Positions 41,887 through 50,563 of a stretch of 64,000 nucleotides of DNA are shown here, one piece after another. The DNA comes from Fibrisoma montanum (lineage in GTDB: Bacteria > Bacteroidota > Bacteroidia > Cytophagales > Spirosomataceae), in the NCBI RefSeq assembly GCF_003583365.1, contig NZ_QXED01000003.1:496001-560000 (forward strand), written 5' to 3'. The notes under the pieces are model-generated. The model was not told the DNA's origin, did no database searches, and worked only from the letters and a program-made list of their open reading frames with translations. Both the position numbers and the translations under genes were made by a program. Within the stretch, counting starts at the first letter, position 1, and the number at the start of each line of letters is the position of its first letter.

Positions 41887-44811
41887 ATGCGGCCGACAAC
41901 GTTATTCGTTTCAACCCTCCTCGCCGGAATACTCTCTTCTGTTTTCGCAGCCGGTACCCTGGCCCAGTCCGGCTACCTGACCCTGACCGGAAAGGTGGTC
42001 AGTCAGGACAAAGGAAATCATCCCATTTCATTGGCTACCGTCACCGTTGTCGGGCGGGGTATCGGCACGGTAACAGACGCCCAGGGTGACTTCAGGCTCA
42101 ACGTACCGACTGCCCAAGCCACCGACAGTTTGCAGGTATCGTGTGTGGGGTATCAGTCAGTTAAGCTGGCGATTTCGGCCGCAACGAATCGGGCGTTGGT
42201 GGTGCGGTTGACAACGGCCGCCGTTACTCTGAATGAAGTGCAGGTACAGGCTCGGCGGAAAACAGCCGCGGATATTATTCTGGAAGCTGTGGCCGCCATT
42301 CCGCGCAACTACGACACGACGTCGGTGCAGTTGACGGCCTTTTACCACGAAGACCAGCAGTTTGATGGAAAACCGGTCCGGTCCAGCGAAGCCGTGATGG
42401 CGGTTTACAAGACGCCGGCTAACCAGCCTGAGGTGAAAGACGGGCTTAAACTCATCAAGGGCCGGACCAAAGCGTATGATCAATCTCAACATCACCTGCC
42501 GTCGATTGTGAACCTCAGCAACGGCGCGCGCAGTTCGCTGACGAACGATCTTGTTAAACACGGCACCGCTAAAGTTGGCCTCTTTACGAAACGGGGGCTT
42601 TCTTATTTCGATCTGAAACTGAGCACACTAGCCAGCGACCGGCCTATGTACGTCATTGACCTTAAGCCGGGAAAACGAAAGCGCAAGGCACAAGGCCAGG
42701 GTAAAATTTTCATCGACATGGAAACGCTGGCTTTTGTACGCATCGATCTGCAACTGACTCAGGCTGGACTTGATGCCGAAAACAATCGCCAGTGGATTCT
42801 GAAGAAGATGGCGTCGATCGTGCACAAGATGAACCTCAAACTTACGAGTTACAATCTTGTCCTGTCGTACAGGCCCTACAACGGCAAATGGTACCTCAAC
42901 AACGTAGAACGCCAGTTCGATTTCTGGCTCAATAGCCCTTCGCGAAAGCTGATCGATAAACGCTGGAACGTGTCATCCAGTTTTACGGTGACAGCGATAG
43001 GACCCAAAGGTATACCGCCATTTACGGAGGGAAACATAGGCGAGGATGGCAACGCAATAAGCTCGATCATTAAGAACCAAACCGACTCGACCGGCTGGGC
43101 AACAGACAATACGCAGCGGACTACCTCCACCGATACAGCGTCCGTGGAACAATCGACTTGGCCACTCAGCGCCCGCGCCGACTCACCGAAGGTCCGCGTT
43201 TCCAACCGGCAGAACGGCTTCACCCGCGCTGATACGCTACGCGGCAAACTGACGCCCTTGCGCAGCCAGTACGACGTTACGTTCTATGACCTGGCCGTGA
43301 AGGTGGATATCCCCAATAAAGCCATCAGCGGTAGTAACAGAATGCGGTTTCGGGTGCTGGCTCCGCTGGACAAACTTCAGCTGGACCTGTACGCCAACAT
43401 GCAAATTCACCAGATTCGGTACGCCGGGAAGCCCCTTTCCTTCACGCGGGAGTTTAACGCCGTTTTTGTACAGTTTCCGGAATCACTCAGGGCTGGCAGT
43501 GAGCAGGAACTGGCAATTGAATATTCCGGAACACCACAGGTACCTGACCGCTCGGTACCCATGATGGGCGGATTTCTGTGGGACAAAGACCGCGACGGCC
43601 ATCCGTGGGTGCAGGTGGTTTGCCAGGGCTCGGGCGCCAGTCTGTGGTGGCCCAACAAAGACCACCTTTCCGACGAGCCCGACAGCATGCGCATCAGCGT
43701 GACCATTCCGAGTGATCTGGTGGATGTCTCCAACGGGCGACTGCTGCGAAAAACGGCTTTACCGGATAACTGGACCCGCTACGACTGGTACGTAAGCTAT
43801 CCGATCAATAATTACAACGTTACGCTGAACATCGGCAAATACGCCCACCGCCGGGAAACCTACGGCCCGGATTCGCTGACGCTGGATTATTACTGCATGC
43901 CTTATAACAGCGAACCGTTCCGCTGGGTCTTCGACGGCGTGAAACTCATGCTGGCTACGCTGGAAAAACACTACGGCAAGTACCCGTTTCCGCGCGACGG
44001 ATTTACGCTGATGGAATCGCTCCATCCGATGGAGCACCAAAGCGCCGTCTCGTTCGGGAAGCTGCCGACCGGGCGGGCCGACTCCCTGTCAATGGTCGAT
44101 ACGTTGCGATTGATGCAATTGGTCTGGCATGAAGTGTCGCACGAGTGGTGGGGGAACAACATCAGTTGCCGCGACATGGCCGATCTGTGGATTCATGAAG
44201 CGTTTGCTACCTACTCGGAAGGTTTTTACCTGGATTCAGTCATTCCGGAGGAGGGCGAACTAGGTTACATCGCGTCGCTGCCGGAGCAGGTGAGTGGAAA
44301 AGAGCCAATTATCGGCGTGCGCGATGTGAACCACATTCACTACAACATCGGCGACATGTACGCAAAGGCAAGTCTGGTCGTGTATACGTTCCGGCACGCA
44401 CTCAACAACGACACGTTGTGGGCGTCCATCCTGAAAGGCATTCAGCAGCGGTTTCGGTACCAGACTCTTTCGACCAAAGACCTCGTGGCGTATATCAATG
44501 AACGAACCGGAACCGATTATACACCATTTTTTGACCAGTATCTGAACTACACCTCAATCCCCACGTTACAGGTCAAGCTGGCCGAAAAGGGCCAGTCACT
44601 GGTGGTGAGCTACCGATGGAAGACCGATGTACCGAACTTCCGCATGCCGATTCAGGTGACCAAAGCCCCGGACCGATACGAATTCATAACCCCCTCAACC
44701 GACTGGCAGACCATGACCTTACCCCGCATGACCGCCGATGATTTCGAGGTGGATGAAACCCGATTCTACGTGAAGGTCGAAGAAATTGAGCCGCTGGCTG
44801 ATGCGAAATGA
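41887..44811 (+). CDS. Fusion of a carboxypeptidase-regulatory-domain protein with an M1 aminopeptidase
   Basis: A 974-residue exported protein. After a signal (to about 25), a carboxypeptidase-like regulatory domain (about 30-115; LTGKVVSQDKGNHPISLATVTV) is joined to a middle domain (about 120-400; AFYHEDQQFDGKPVR, QGKIFIDMETLAFVRIDL), which in Bacteroidota normally forms a protein of its own. From about 455 an M1 peptidase follows: beta domain, LMESLHPMEHQS in place of the GxMEN loop, and the zinc site H748-EVSH-x18-E771. It cleaves N-terminal residues from peptides in the periplasm or at the surface. The start at 41887 has a clear signal. Confidence 0.9.
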   Translation: MRPTTLFVSTLLAGILSSVFAAGTLAQSGYLTLTGKVVSQDKGNHPISLATVTVVGRGIGTVTDAQGDFRLNVPTAQATDSLQVSCVGYQSVKLAISAATNRALVVRLTTAAVTLNEVQVQARRKTAADIILEAVAAIPRNYDTTSVQLTAFYHEDQQFDGKPVRSSEAVMAVYKTPANQPEVKDGLKLIKGRTKAYDQSQHHLPSIVNLSNGARSSLTNDLVKHGTAKVGLFTKRGLSYFDLKLSTLASDRPMYVIDLKPGKRKRKAQGQGKIFIDMETLAFVRIDLQLTQAGLDAENNRQWILKKMASIVHKMNLKLTSYNLVLSYRPYNGKWYLNNVERQFDFWLNSPSRKLIDKRWNVSSSFTVTAIGPKGIPPFTEGNIGEDGNAISSIIKNQTDSTGWATDNTQRTTSTDTASVEQSTWPLSARADSPKVRVSNRQNGFTRADTLRGKLTPLRSQYDVTFYDLAVKVDIPNKAISGSNRMRFRVLAPLDKLQLDLYANMQIHQIRYAGKPLSFTREFNAVFVQFPESLRAGSEQELAIEYSGTPQVPDRSVPMMGGFLWDKDRDGHPWVQVVCQGSGASLWWPNKDHLSDEPDSMRISVTIPSDLVDVSNGRLLRKTALPDNWTRYDWYVSYPINNYNVTLNIGKYAHRRETYGPDSLTLDYYCMPYNSEPFRWVFDGVKLMLATLEKHYGKYPFPRDGFTLMESLHPMEHQSAVSFGKLPTGRADSLSMVDTLRLMQLVWHEVSHEWWGNNISCRDMADLWIHEAFATYSEGFYLDSVIPEEGELGYIASLPEQVSGKEPIIGVRDVNHIHYNIGDMYAKASLVVYTFRHALNNDTLWASILKGIQQRFRYQTLSTKDLVAYINERTGTDYTPFFDQYLNYTSIPTLQVKLAEKGQSLVVSYRWKTDVPNFRMPIQVTKAPDRYEFITPSTDWQTMTLPRMTADDFEVDETRFYVKVEEIEPLADAK

Positions 44812-44819
44812 CAGAGCCC

Positions 44820-44866
44820 GTCAGTGAGCCGGGACCTGTGAGCTTCGCAGGTCCCGGCTCACTGAC
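44820..44866. terminator. Bidirectional terminator hairpin
   Basis: A 19-bp perfect stem (44820-44838 with 44848-44866, starting GTCAGTGAGCC). It lies between convergent genes ending at 44811 and 44872. Confidence 0.8.
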
Positions 44867-44871
44867 GCCTG

Positions 44872-46008
44872 CTAGGCCCAGTAGCTGAACTTGCGCCTGG
44901 TAAAGATCGCTTTAGGAATCATGGCGTGAACACCCAGGGTCTGGTCCACAACCTGACTCACTTCAAAATCCACGCCCGTACTGGCAATCGACAGGGCCTC
45001 GTTGAAGGTAAAGCCGAGTTCATACCTGATGAACGTAACGGCCTCTGTGAGTGCATTTTTCATGGCCTTATTTAAGTCCTTATCCAGCCCGACCGCGATG
45101 AAATGCGTCGGCGTTTCGGCCCGGGGCATCTGTAACGCTCTGCCTTTATGCACGATAAACTTAGCGGTGAGCGTCAGGGCGGTTTCAATCGCTACGCCAC
45201 TTACCTCGCCGTTCCCCTGCGCCCCGTGGCCGTCGCCCGTGGTAAACAAGCCGCCCGGCACCGATACCGGCAGGTACAACGTAGCGCCTTTGGTCAGGTG
45301 TTTAATGTCTAAATTTCCCCCGAAAAACGCGGGCGGTATTGAACTGACCCGACCGGTTTCGGGCGGTGGCGACAAAGCCATGACCCCCATAAACGGCCTG
45401 AGCGGTATTTCAACGCCTTCTTTCAGCAGGGCAACGTTACGTCTGGTATCGTACCGGTACACGAACGTTTCGCGCGTCGTAACGGCATCGGGAATTCCAC
45501 CCCCACCCGGCCACACGCTGTTGACCCCAAAACCAGCGGGAAAGGTCAGGTCGAGAATACGGATCTCCAGGGTATCCCCCGGCTGCGCCCCGTCGATGTA
45601 CACCGGCCCGGTCAGCATGTGGCCCCGAATGCCGGAGGGTTCGGGCCTGACCGTTTTCATGATAGCAATCACCTCCTTCGCGTGGGCGTCGATCGGCAGG
45701 TTGTTTTTCTGGTAGAACTCCTCCGGATTGGTCCGGCTCACCCCCGACGGATTAACCGTCTGGATCTCTACTACGTCGCCGTCTTTCACTTTGTAAACGG
45801 GCGGTACGTCGGCCCCGAAATAGCCCCAGACCATGTGCTCGGGCAGCGACCGCACCACGTGATCCGGCTTAATGCGGGCGGGTACAGCCGCCGGCCCGGT
45901 TGGCAGGGTGAATAAATCAGAGGTACTGGTAGCCAGCTGACCCACCGACAAAGCCGCCAGGCCACGCCGGGTTGTTCTCCGTAAAAAGGTACGTCGGGAT
46001 GTGCTCAT
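44872..46008 (-). CDS. Exported acetamidase/formamidase-family enzyme
   Basis: The ATG at 46008 gives 378 residues with a twin-arginine signal (MSTSRRTFLRRTTRRGLAALSVG). The FmdA/AmdA pattern is seen: GPVYIDGAQPGDTLEIRIL, GDGHGAQGNGEVSGVAIETAL and FMGVMALSP. Relatives hydrolyse formamide or acetamide to ammonia and the acid; the folded export and the EAVTFIRYELGFTFNEALSIAS end fit the broader family. Substrate unknown. It is transcribed alone. Confidence 0.85.
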   Translation of the reverse strand: MSTSRRTFLRRTTRRGLAALSVGQLATSTSDLFTLPTGPAAVPARIKPDHVVRSLPEHMVWGYFGADVPPVYKVKDGDVVEIQTVNPSGVSRTNPEEFYQKNNLPIDAHAKEVIAIMKTVRPEPSGIRGHMLTGPVYIDGAQPGDTLEIRILDLTFPAGFGVNSVWPGGGGIPDAVTTRETFVYRYDTRRNVALLKEGVEIPLRPFMGVMALSPPPETGRVSSIPPAFFGGNLDIKHLTKGATLYLPVSVPGGLFTTGDGHGAQGNGEVSGVAIETALTLTAKFIVHKGRALQMPRAETPTHFIAVGLDKDLNKAMKNALTEAVTFIRYELGFTFNEALSIASTGVDFEVSQVVDQTLGVHAMIPKAIFTRRKFSYWA

Positions 46009-46095
46009 GAGGTTGTATCGTTTTGTGCCGGAAGCGGTGTCCAATATAGCGAATAGACCGCGAATCCGAATGCGCCACCATGCAACCCCTGGCCG

Positions 46096-47865
46096 TTAAT
46101 ACCGATGGGTCTTGCCGTCCAGGTCAAATAACGTAATCTTTTCTCCGGTTCGGCCTTTCACCAGAATAATCCGATCGGTCTGGGTCGTGTCCAACCGCTG
46201 AAGGTAGGTAGCGTCTTTCGGCAGATACAGGTTCGTCAACTGAGCATCCTGAATTGAATAGGGCCAGTACGTTTTTTCAACCTCATCGCGAAACGATAAA
46301 GGCACCGACGGATATAGTACCGTGTCGCCCGGCGCGTATTGGTTCCTGATTTTCTGCGCCACCAGGTAGTGCGGATTTGGGCCACGGGGCCGTCCAAAAT
46401 ACGTATACTTCGGGGCGCTGTCGTCGTAAATCCGGTTCAGCAACTGAGCTACCAAAACGCCCTGCAGGAACGTAACGCCCACCAGCACCACCCGAAACGC
46501 GATGGGCAGTCTGGCCATCCGCTGCAAAATCAGGGCCACCAGCAGGGCCGTGTACGGGAACGAAAACCCGGAATACCGCTGCGTAATTCCGTAGGTATGG
46601 CCGTTCCGGAACGACATGAGTAACAGAAACAGGGTCGGAACAGCCGCCAGCAGGGTAACCAGGACCAGAAACGGGCGCTGTTCGCGGGTGGTGTCCTCCC
46701 GAAGCGCCCGGTACAGCAGATAGGCGAACGAAGGCAGGGCTGCCACCACAACGTACTGGGGCTTCATGACCGTGTAGAGCGGCAGACCGATCAGAAGCAA
46801 CGCCACGTACACCGGAGCGACCCAGCCGGGTACGTCGGTCCGGCCGACGTACCGGCTCAGCAGCCAGCCCGCGGCCAATCCAAAGCCTAAGGCTACTAAC
46901 AGGTTCCGGACACCCAGGGCATCGGCCTGCCCCAGACCATTGGACAAAATGAACAGGTCGGCCCAGATCGGCAGCGACCGCTCCCCCACGGTCAGAATCG
47001 TAGCCGGCAGAATAATACCGAACCCGTTGTTGTACGGATTTGTCAGAGCCGCCTGCCGGTACACCTGCGCCTGATACGCCAACGTCTGGAACGTGTATTT
47101 ACCCCCGCCGTATATAAACCACAGCGACACGACCGCTACGCCAATCAGCGCCACCACAGAGAACGAAAGCCATAGCCGGGGTTTGCGAACGTAGAGCAGC
47201 ATGTAGATTCCGTGGCACAGGAACACCGTGATGGTCAGGTAATGCGACAGTAGCGACAGGACGAACGTAAGCCCATACGCCACGAACAGTCCGCCGACCC
47301 GCTGTTGATTCCGGGCCCGTTCCAGCAGCAGCAGAAACAGGTGCGTGGCCAGCAGGGTCAGAAAGAAACTGAAGGAGTAGTTCCGGGCCATGTGGCTGTA
47401 GGCGATGAAAAACGGCTCAACGGCCGCAATCAGGGCACTCAGTAAGGCCAGCGATTCAGACCGGAAATGCCGCCTGACAAAGATGTAGACCAGCCCAACC
47501 AGGAGTGTGCTGAACAGAACGGACGGAAACCGGGCCGAAAAATCGCTCAGCCCAAATACCTTCATCCAGCCCCACAGCACCGCGTAATAGGCCGGACTGT
47601 TGCCGATGTCGCCACGAATATTGGCTTCAATAAAATCCTGAATGGTTTTCGGGGACCAGAACTCCGCGGGCGTGAAATACGTCTTGCCGGGGGTAAAAAA
47701 CACATCGTGCTGATTCGATCCTTCCATAACGATCCCCTGCGAAATGACCATCGTGTATTTTTCGTCGAGGTAGATGCCGTACGTTCCAGACCTGTACAGC
47801 CGCAGCCCGAAGGCCAGCAGGAGAATCAGAGTAAGCCAGAGGGTTCTGTTTTTACTAAACTGCAT
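46096..47865 (-). CDS. GT39-like (ArnT/PMT-type) membrane glycosyltransferase
   Basis: The ATG at 47865 gives 589 residues with about 11-12 membrane segments. The first loop has YGIYLDEKYTMVISQG with the acidic pair expected for lipid-linked sugar donors in GT-C enzymes; NSPAYYAVLWGWMKVFG and LLYRALRED are also seen. It probably transfers a sugar from a polyprenyl carrier to lipid A, a glycan or protein on the periplasmic side. It lies downstream of a methyltransferase gene, separated from it by a hairpin. Acceptor unknown. Confidence 0.8.
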   Translation of the reverse strand: MQFSKNRTLWLTLILLLAFGLRLYRSGTYGIYLDEKYTMVISQGIVMEGSNQHDVFFTPGKTYFTPAEFWSPKTIQDFIEANIRGDIGNSPAYYAVLWGWMKVFGLSDFSARFPSVLFSTLLVGLVYIFVRRHFRSESLALLSALIAAVEPFFIAYSHMARNYSFSFFLTLLATHLFLLLLERARNQQRVGGLFVAYGLTFVLSLLSHYLTITVFLCHGIYMLLYVRKPRLWLSFSVVALIGVAVVSLWFIYGGGKYTFQTLAYQAQVYRQAALTNPYNNGFGIILPATILTVGERSLPIWADLFILSNGLGQADALGVRNLLVALGFGLAAGWLLSRYVGRTDVPGWVAPVYVALLLIGLPLYTVMKPQYVVVAALPSFAYLLYRALREDTTREQRPFLVLVTLLAAVPTLFLLLMSFRNGHTYGITQRYSGFSFPYTALLVALILQRMARLPIAFRVVLVGVTFLQGVLVAQLLNRIYDDSAPKYTYFGRPRGPNPHYLVAQKIRNQYAPGDTVLYPSVPLSFRDEVEKTYWPYSIQDAQLTNLYLPKDATYLQRLDTTQTDRIILVKGRTGEKITLFDLDGKTHRY

Positions 47866-47900
47866 ATACGAATGAACTGAGCAGTGGGGTATGGTTTGGT

Positions 47901-47940
47901 GGCCGATTGGAGCTACTAACGTAATTCGCTCCAATCGGCC
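47901..47940 (-). terminator. Hairpin after the methyltransferase gene
   Basis: GGCCGATTGGAGC (47901-47913) pairs perfectly with GCTCCAATCGGCC (47928-47940), 8 bases after the stop at 47949. No long T-tract, so strength is uncertain. Confidence 0.6.
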
Positions 47941-47948
47941 GCTCCTAA

Positions 47949-48677
47949 TCACCTGGTTGTACGGGAACAGTTAATGATAAACTGAGCGGAAAAAACGTGT
48001 TTCAACACCGGAATTTTTTCCAGAAAGGGCTGAACCGCATAAATCATTTTGGCCGGTCCGGTCGGGAAAAAGAACGGTACGTAGCCGATGTACTCCCATT
48101 GATTCACCCGCCCGCCGGCCTGCCGGATCCACCGTTTCAACTGCCATTCAAAAAAGGACTGCTCCTCGTGTTCAATGTGGTATTTGGATGTGCGTTCGAT
48201 GAGCTTCAAAATGGGGTTGTTGCCATTTGGCTCCATAATGATCAGCTCATCGGCCAGTTTGAAGGCATTCGCCAGGGCTTTCTGGGGGTCCGACAGGTGG
48301 TGCAACACCCCCCGAATTACGCCTACGTCGTATTTCTGATTGGGCGTCGGCAGGTGATCGTCGAGCAGGTTAATCGTGCTGAAGTGAACGGACGGGTATT
48401 TTTTGGCGGCAATCTGCACGGCAGCCTCGGCTGCATCAAAACCATGTACGGTCAGGTGCGGGAAATTCTGTTTGATGTTAGCTGTGTACATACCGTCACC
48501 GCAGCCAATATCAACTAGGGTTTTGTGGGCAGGTTTGATAAACCGGAAAATCTCGTCTGTGATTCGCTTGTTGGCTACGTGCGAGGAAAACTGGGCGTTG
48601 GTGGTGTACAGGAATCCACCGTTCTCATGCACATTTTGATTAAATACGTCAACGTTTTTTTTGACTGCAGACTGCAT
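47949..48677 (-). CDS. SAM-dependent methyltransferase (class I)
   Basis: The ATG at 48677 gives 242 residues (MQSAVKKNVDVFNQNVHENGGF). The class I fold shows KTLVDIGCGDGMYTANI (motif I, SAM loop), TVHGFDAAEAAVQIAAKKYP, VGVIRGVLHHLSDPQKAL (motif II/post region). It methylates an unknown small molecule, lipid or glycan; the C-terminal WEYIGYVPFFFPTGPAKM may touch a lipid. It is cytoplasmic. It may act with the downstream glycosyltransferase; the hairpin between makes tight coupling less sure. Confidence 0.88.
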   Translation of the reverse strand: MQSAVKKNVDVFNQNVHENGGFLYTTNAQFSSHVANKRITDEIFRFIKPAHKTLVDIGCGDGMYTANIKQNFPHLTVHGFDAAEAAVQIAAKKYPSVHFSTINLLDDHLPTPNQKYDVGVIRGVLHHLSDPQKALANAFKLADELIIMEPNGNNPILKLIERTSKYHIEHEEQSFFEWQLKRWIRQAGGRVNQWEYIGYVPFFFPTGPAKMIYAVQPFLEKIPVLKHVFSAQFIINCSRTTR

Positions 48678-49300
48678 AGGCGAGTTTGTTTGGTTACTGA
48701 TAGATGAGTAAACCAGAGGAGCAGACCTAGCATAAACAGGCAGCAATTGCCCGTTTTTCGGCCAAGAATTTCTGAAAAATTAAAGAAATAGGATACTCCC
48801 CCGGCAAAGAATTGGCCGCGTGAACGAGCTGACTAAGGGCTTAGTCAACGATGAGTCGTCAGGGGGGAGTAAGTTGTAGCATACGGACTTAATTTCCCGA
48901 CAAAGGTTAAAAGCGGATTAAAAACAAGCAAATTTCAAGGGGAAAACAGGTCAAATCTAATCGCTTTCTAATGATCAGGCCTTATTAAATAAATGTTATA
49001 CTCCACTCTGTTTACTTCTTTACAAGCGAGGGCCTATGCCGATCGCCTGGCAAAAGGGAAAGGCTAACCTCTGGATTGTATGTAGTTTAACGTGAATTAT
49101 CGATAAGCACCTGATCATCATTCACGTCAGTGTATCGAAGTATATCTGCTCCAGGATACTCGTCAGTCCGGTTCTAACCAGATAGACCATCGCCAGCGTC
49201 TTTCCGTGGGAGTAAGCCGAACATTGAAGGTTCATACTGTGACCCAGGCGTAAAAATAACCTGACAGCTAATGCGTTGATTCTCTGTTAAGGCACAACAA
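48678..49300. other. Long intergenic region with a structured segment
   Basis: About 620 bases without a gene. At 48794-48871 TACTCCCCC and GGGGGAGTA form a 9-bp closing stem around an inner hairpin GACTAAG/CTTAGTC (48831-48846). ACGTGAAT/ATTCACGT at 49090-49127 is a second inverted repeat. These may be leader structures of the methyltransferase gene or an unrecognised RNA; no known riboswitch was recognised. Confidence 0.4.
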
Positions 49301-49330
49301 AAACCCCCGGCGTAGCTACGCCGGGGGTTT
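49301..49330 (-). terminator. Terminator of the small lipoprotein pair
   Basis: A 30-bp perfect palindrome starting AAACCCCCGGCGTAG, 30 bases beyond the stop at 49360, with T-rich flanks. Confidence 0.85.
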
Positions 49331-49359
49331 ACTAAACTACTTACTTTACCTAACCTGTA

Positions 49360-49665
49360 TTATTTCTTCTTGGGGGCAGCCGTTGCCGCCGGTTTCGCGG
49401 CTGGAGCCTGCTGAGCTACCGCCCCTGATTTTGGCTTATAGATGGCTCCGGTGGCGAAATCGACCGGGATACTCACCAGCGGAAACAGGAGGATATCGGC
49501 AATCAGGGCCCCTACCCGTACCTCCCGACGCGCTTCGCCCGCAGCCGGTTTCCGTTTCTGTTCGGCCGTTACGCGCCCGCCGAACACCGTAGCGCATGAA
49601 GATAATGAACCCGACAGGGTAAGGGCGGCTAACGCCAGCACCGTAAACTTCTTGACTGATTTCAT
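49360..49665 (-). CDS. Small lipoprotein, YceK-like
   Basis: A 101-residue protein with signal and lipobox (LTLSGSLSSC, about Cys24). The mature part starts ATVFGGRV and has a hydrophobic segment (VGALIADILLFPLVSIPVDFATGAIYKP), a pattern of YceK-type lipoproteins, then a low-complexity Ala/Pro/Lys tail. Function unknown. It lies 30 bases downstream of the next lipoprotein gene on the same strand, so they are probably co-transcribed. Confidence 0.7.
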   Translation of the reverse strand: MKSVKKFTVLALAALTLSGSLSSCATVFGGRVTAEQKRKPAAGEARREVRVGALIADILLFPLVSIPVDFATGAIYKPKSGAVAQQAPAAKPAATAAPKKK

Positions 49666-49695
49666 CGTAGTTTTTGAAAAGAGGAAGGTTCTGAC

Positions 49696-50130
49696 TTATT
49701 TCTTGGCCGTGAGCGTAAACGCCTTGTTGGCCGAATCGCGTCCGTTGATGCTGATGGCATTGCCCTTGCCCCGGGCGAAAGTCTGCCCATCCACTTCATA
49801 CAGAATTTCATTCCCTGTTTCGCTGACCTCCACGTCGTCGAACGTATCGTCCAGGAACGGGTTGCCGTTTTTCAGGCTGATGGCGAAAACCATGCGAACA
49901 GTCGTCGCGGTCTGGCGGCTGATGGTGATGGTGCCTTTAAGGTTGGTTTCGTCGGCGGGCAGGGTCTGGCCGTTCGACGACAATTCGGCGTACTTGTAGG
50001 TACCGGCAACCCGGTCCGCTAAATCGGCCGGTGCGACAGGGTCAACGTTTTCTTTTTTGCACCCGGTGAACAGGGTGGCGCTCAGCAGAAGAGCGAACCA
50101 GACAAAGCGAAGGCGTACTGTTGTTTTCAT
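49696..50130 (-). CDS. Lipocalin-like lipoprotein
   Basis: A 144-residue lipoprotein (signal MKTTVRLRFVWFALLLSATLFTGC). The mature part begins VAGTYKYAELSSNG and runs through short beta strands (LKGTITISRQTATTVRMVFAI, DDVEVSETGNEILYEVDGQ). This is the small lipocalin-like design frequent in Bacteroidota. Ligand and role unknown. It is the first gene of the pair; the 430 bases upstream separate it from the divergent haloperoxidase gene. Confidence 0.7.
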   Translation of the reverse strand: MKTTVRLRFVWFALLLSATLFTGCKKENVDPVAPADLADRVAGTYKYAELSSNGQTLPADETNLKGTITISRQTATTVRMVFAISLKNGNPFLDDTFDDVEVSETGNEILYEVDGQTFARGKGNAISINGRDSANKAFTLTAKK

Positions 50131-50563
50131 GAGTAGTTGTTGTTAGAGGCTTGTTTACATCCGCCAGACAAACCACCGTTGGCCGTTCTGACGCAACAAA
50201 ATTGGGAGGGGATTCAGCGGCTGCGAAGCGTGGACTGTATCAACCATCATCTCTGTTGTCTGAAGCGTTGTTTCTGCCGGATGAGTTGCAATCCAGCGCC
50301 TTCTTTTGTCATCGTCCGTTACGTCTGTTTCCAATCGCCCGTCTGGTTTCGACTATTAGGTTGAGCGGCCGGCTGCGGGTATCCTCACCGATCAACGTAT
50401 CGGGCGATACCGTCGGTCCGATTTACCGGGGTTATCCGCTTTCAATACGGGTAAAATACGCTTGTCCAGATCGGTAATGCCCGCTTACTTAGCCATTAAT
50501 ATATTGATTTTCAAACACTTACTTTTATCTATTCCACGTAAATCACCAATAACTCTGACACTC
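50131..50563. other. Divergent intergenic region
   Basis: About 430 bases between the lipoprotein pair (minus) and the haloperoxidase gene (plus). An in-frame open stretch from 50462 precedes the ATG at 50564 but looks non-coding. The last 60 bases are AT-rich, as expected for a promoter. No repeat was seen. Confidence 0.4.

Noticed and set aside
49301-49330. The perfect 30-bp palindrome as a binding site
   Set aside because: Its position right after a gene stop, GC-rich stem and T-rich flanks fit a terminator better.
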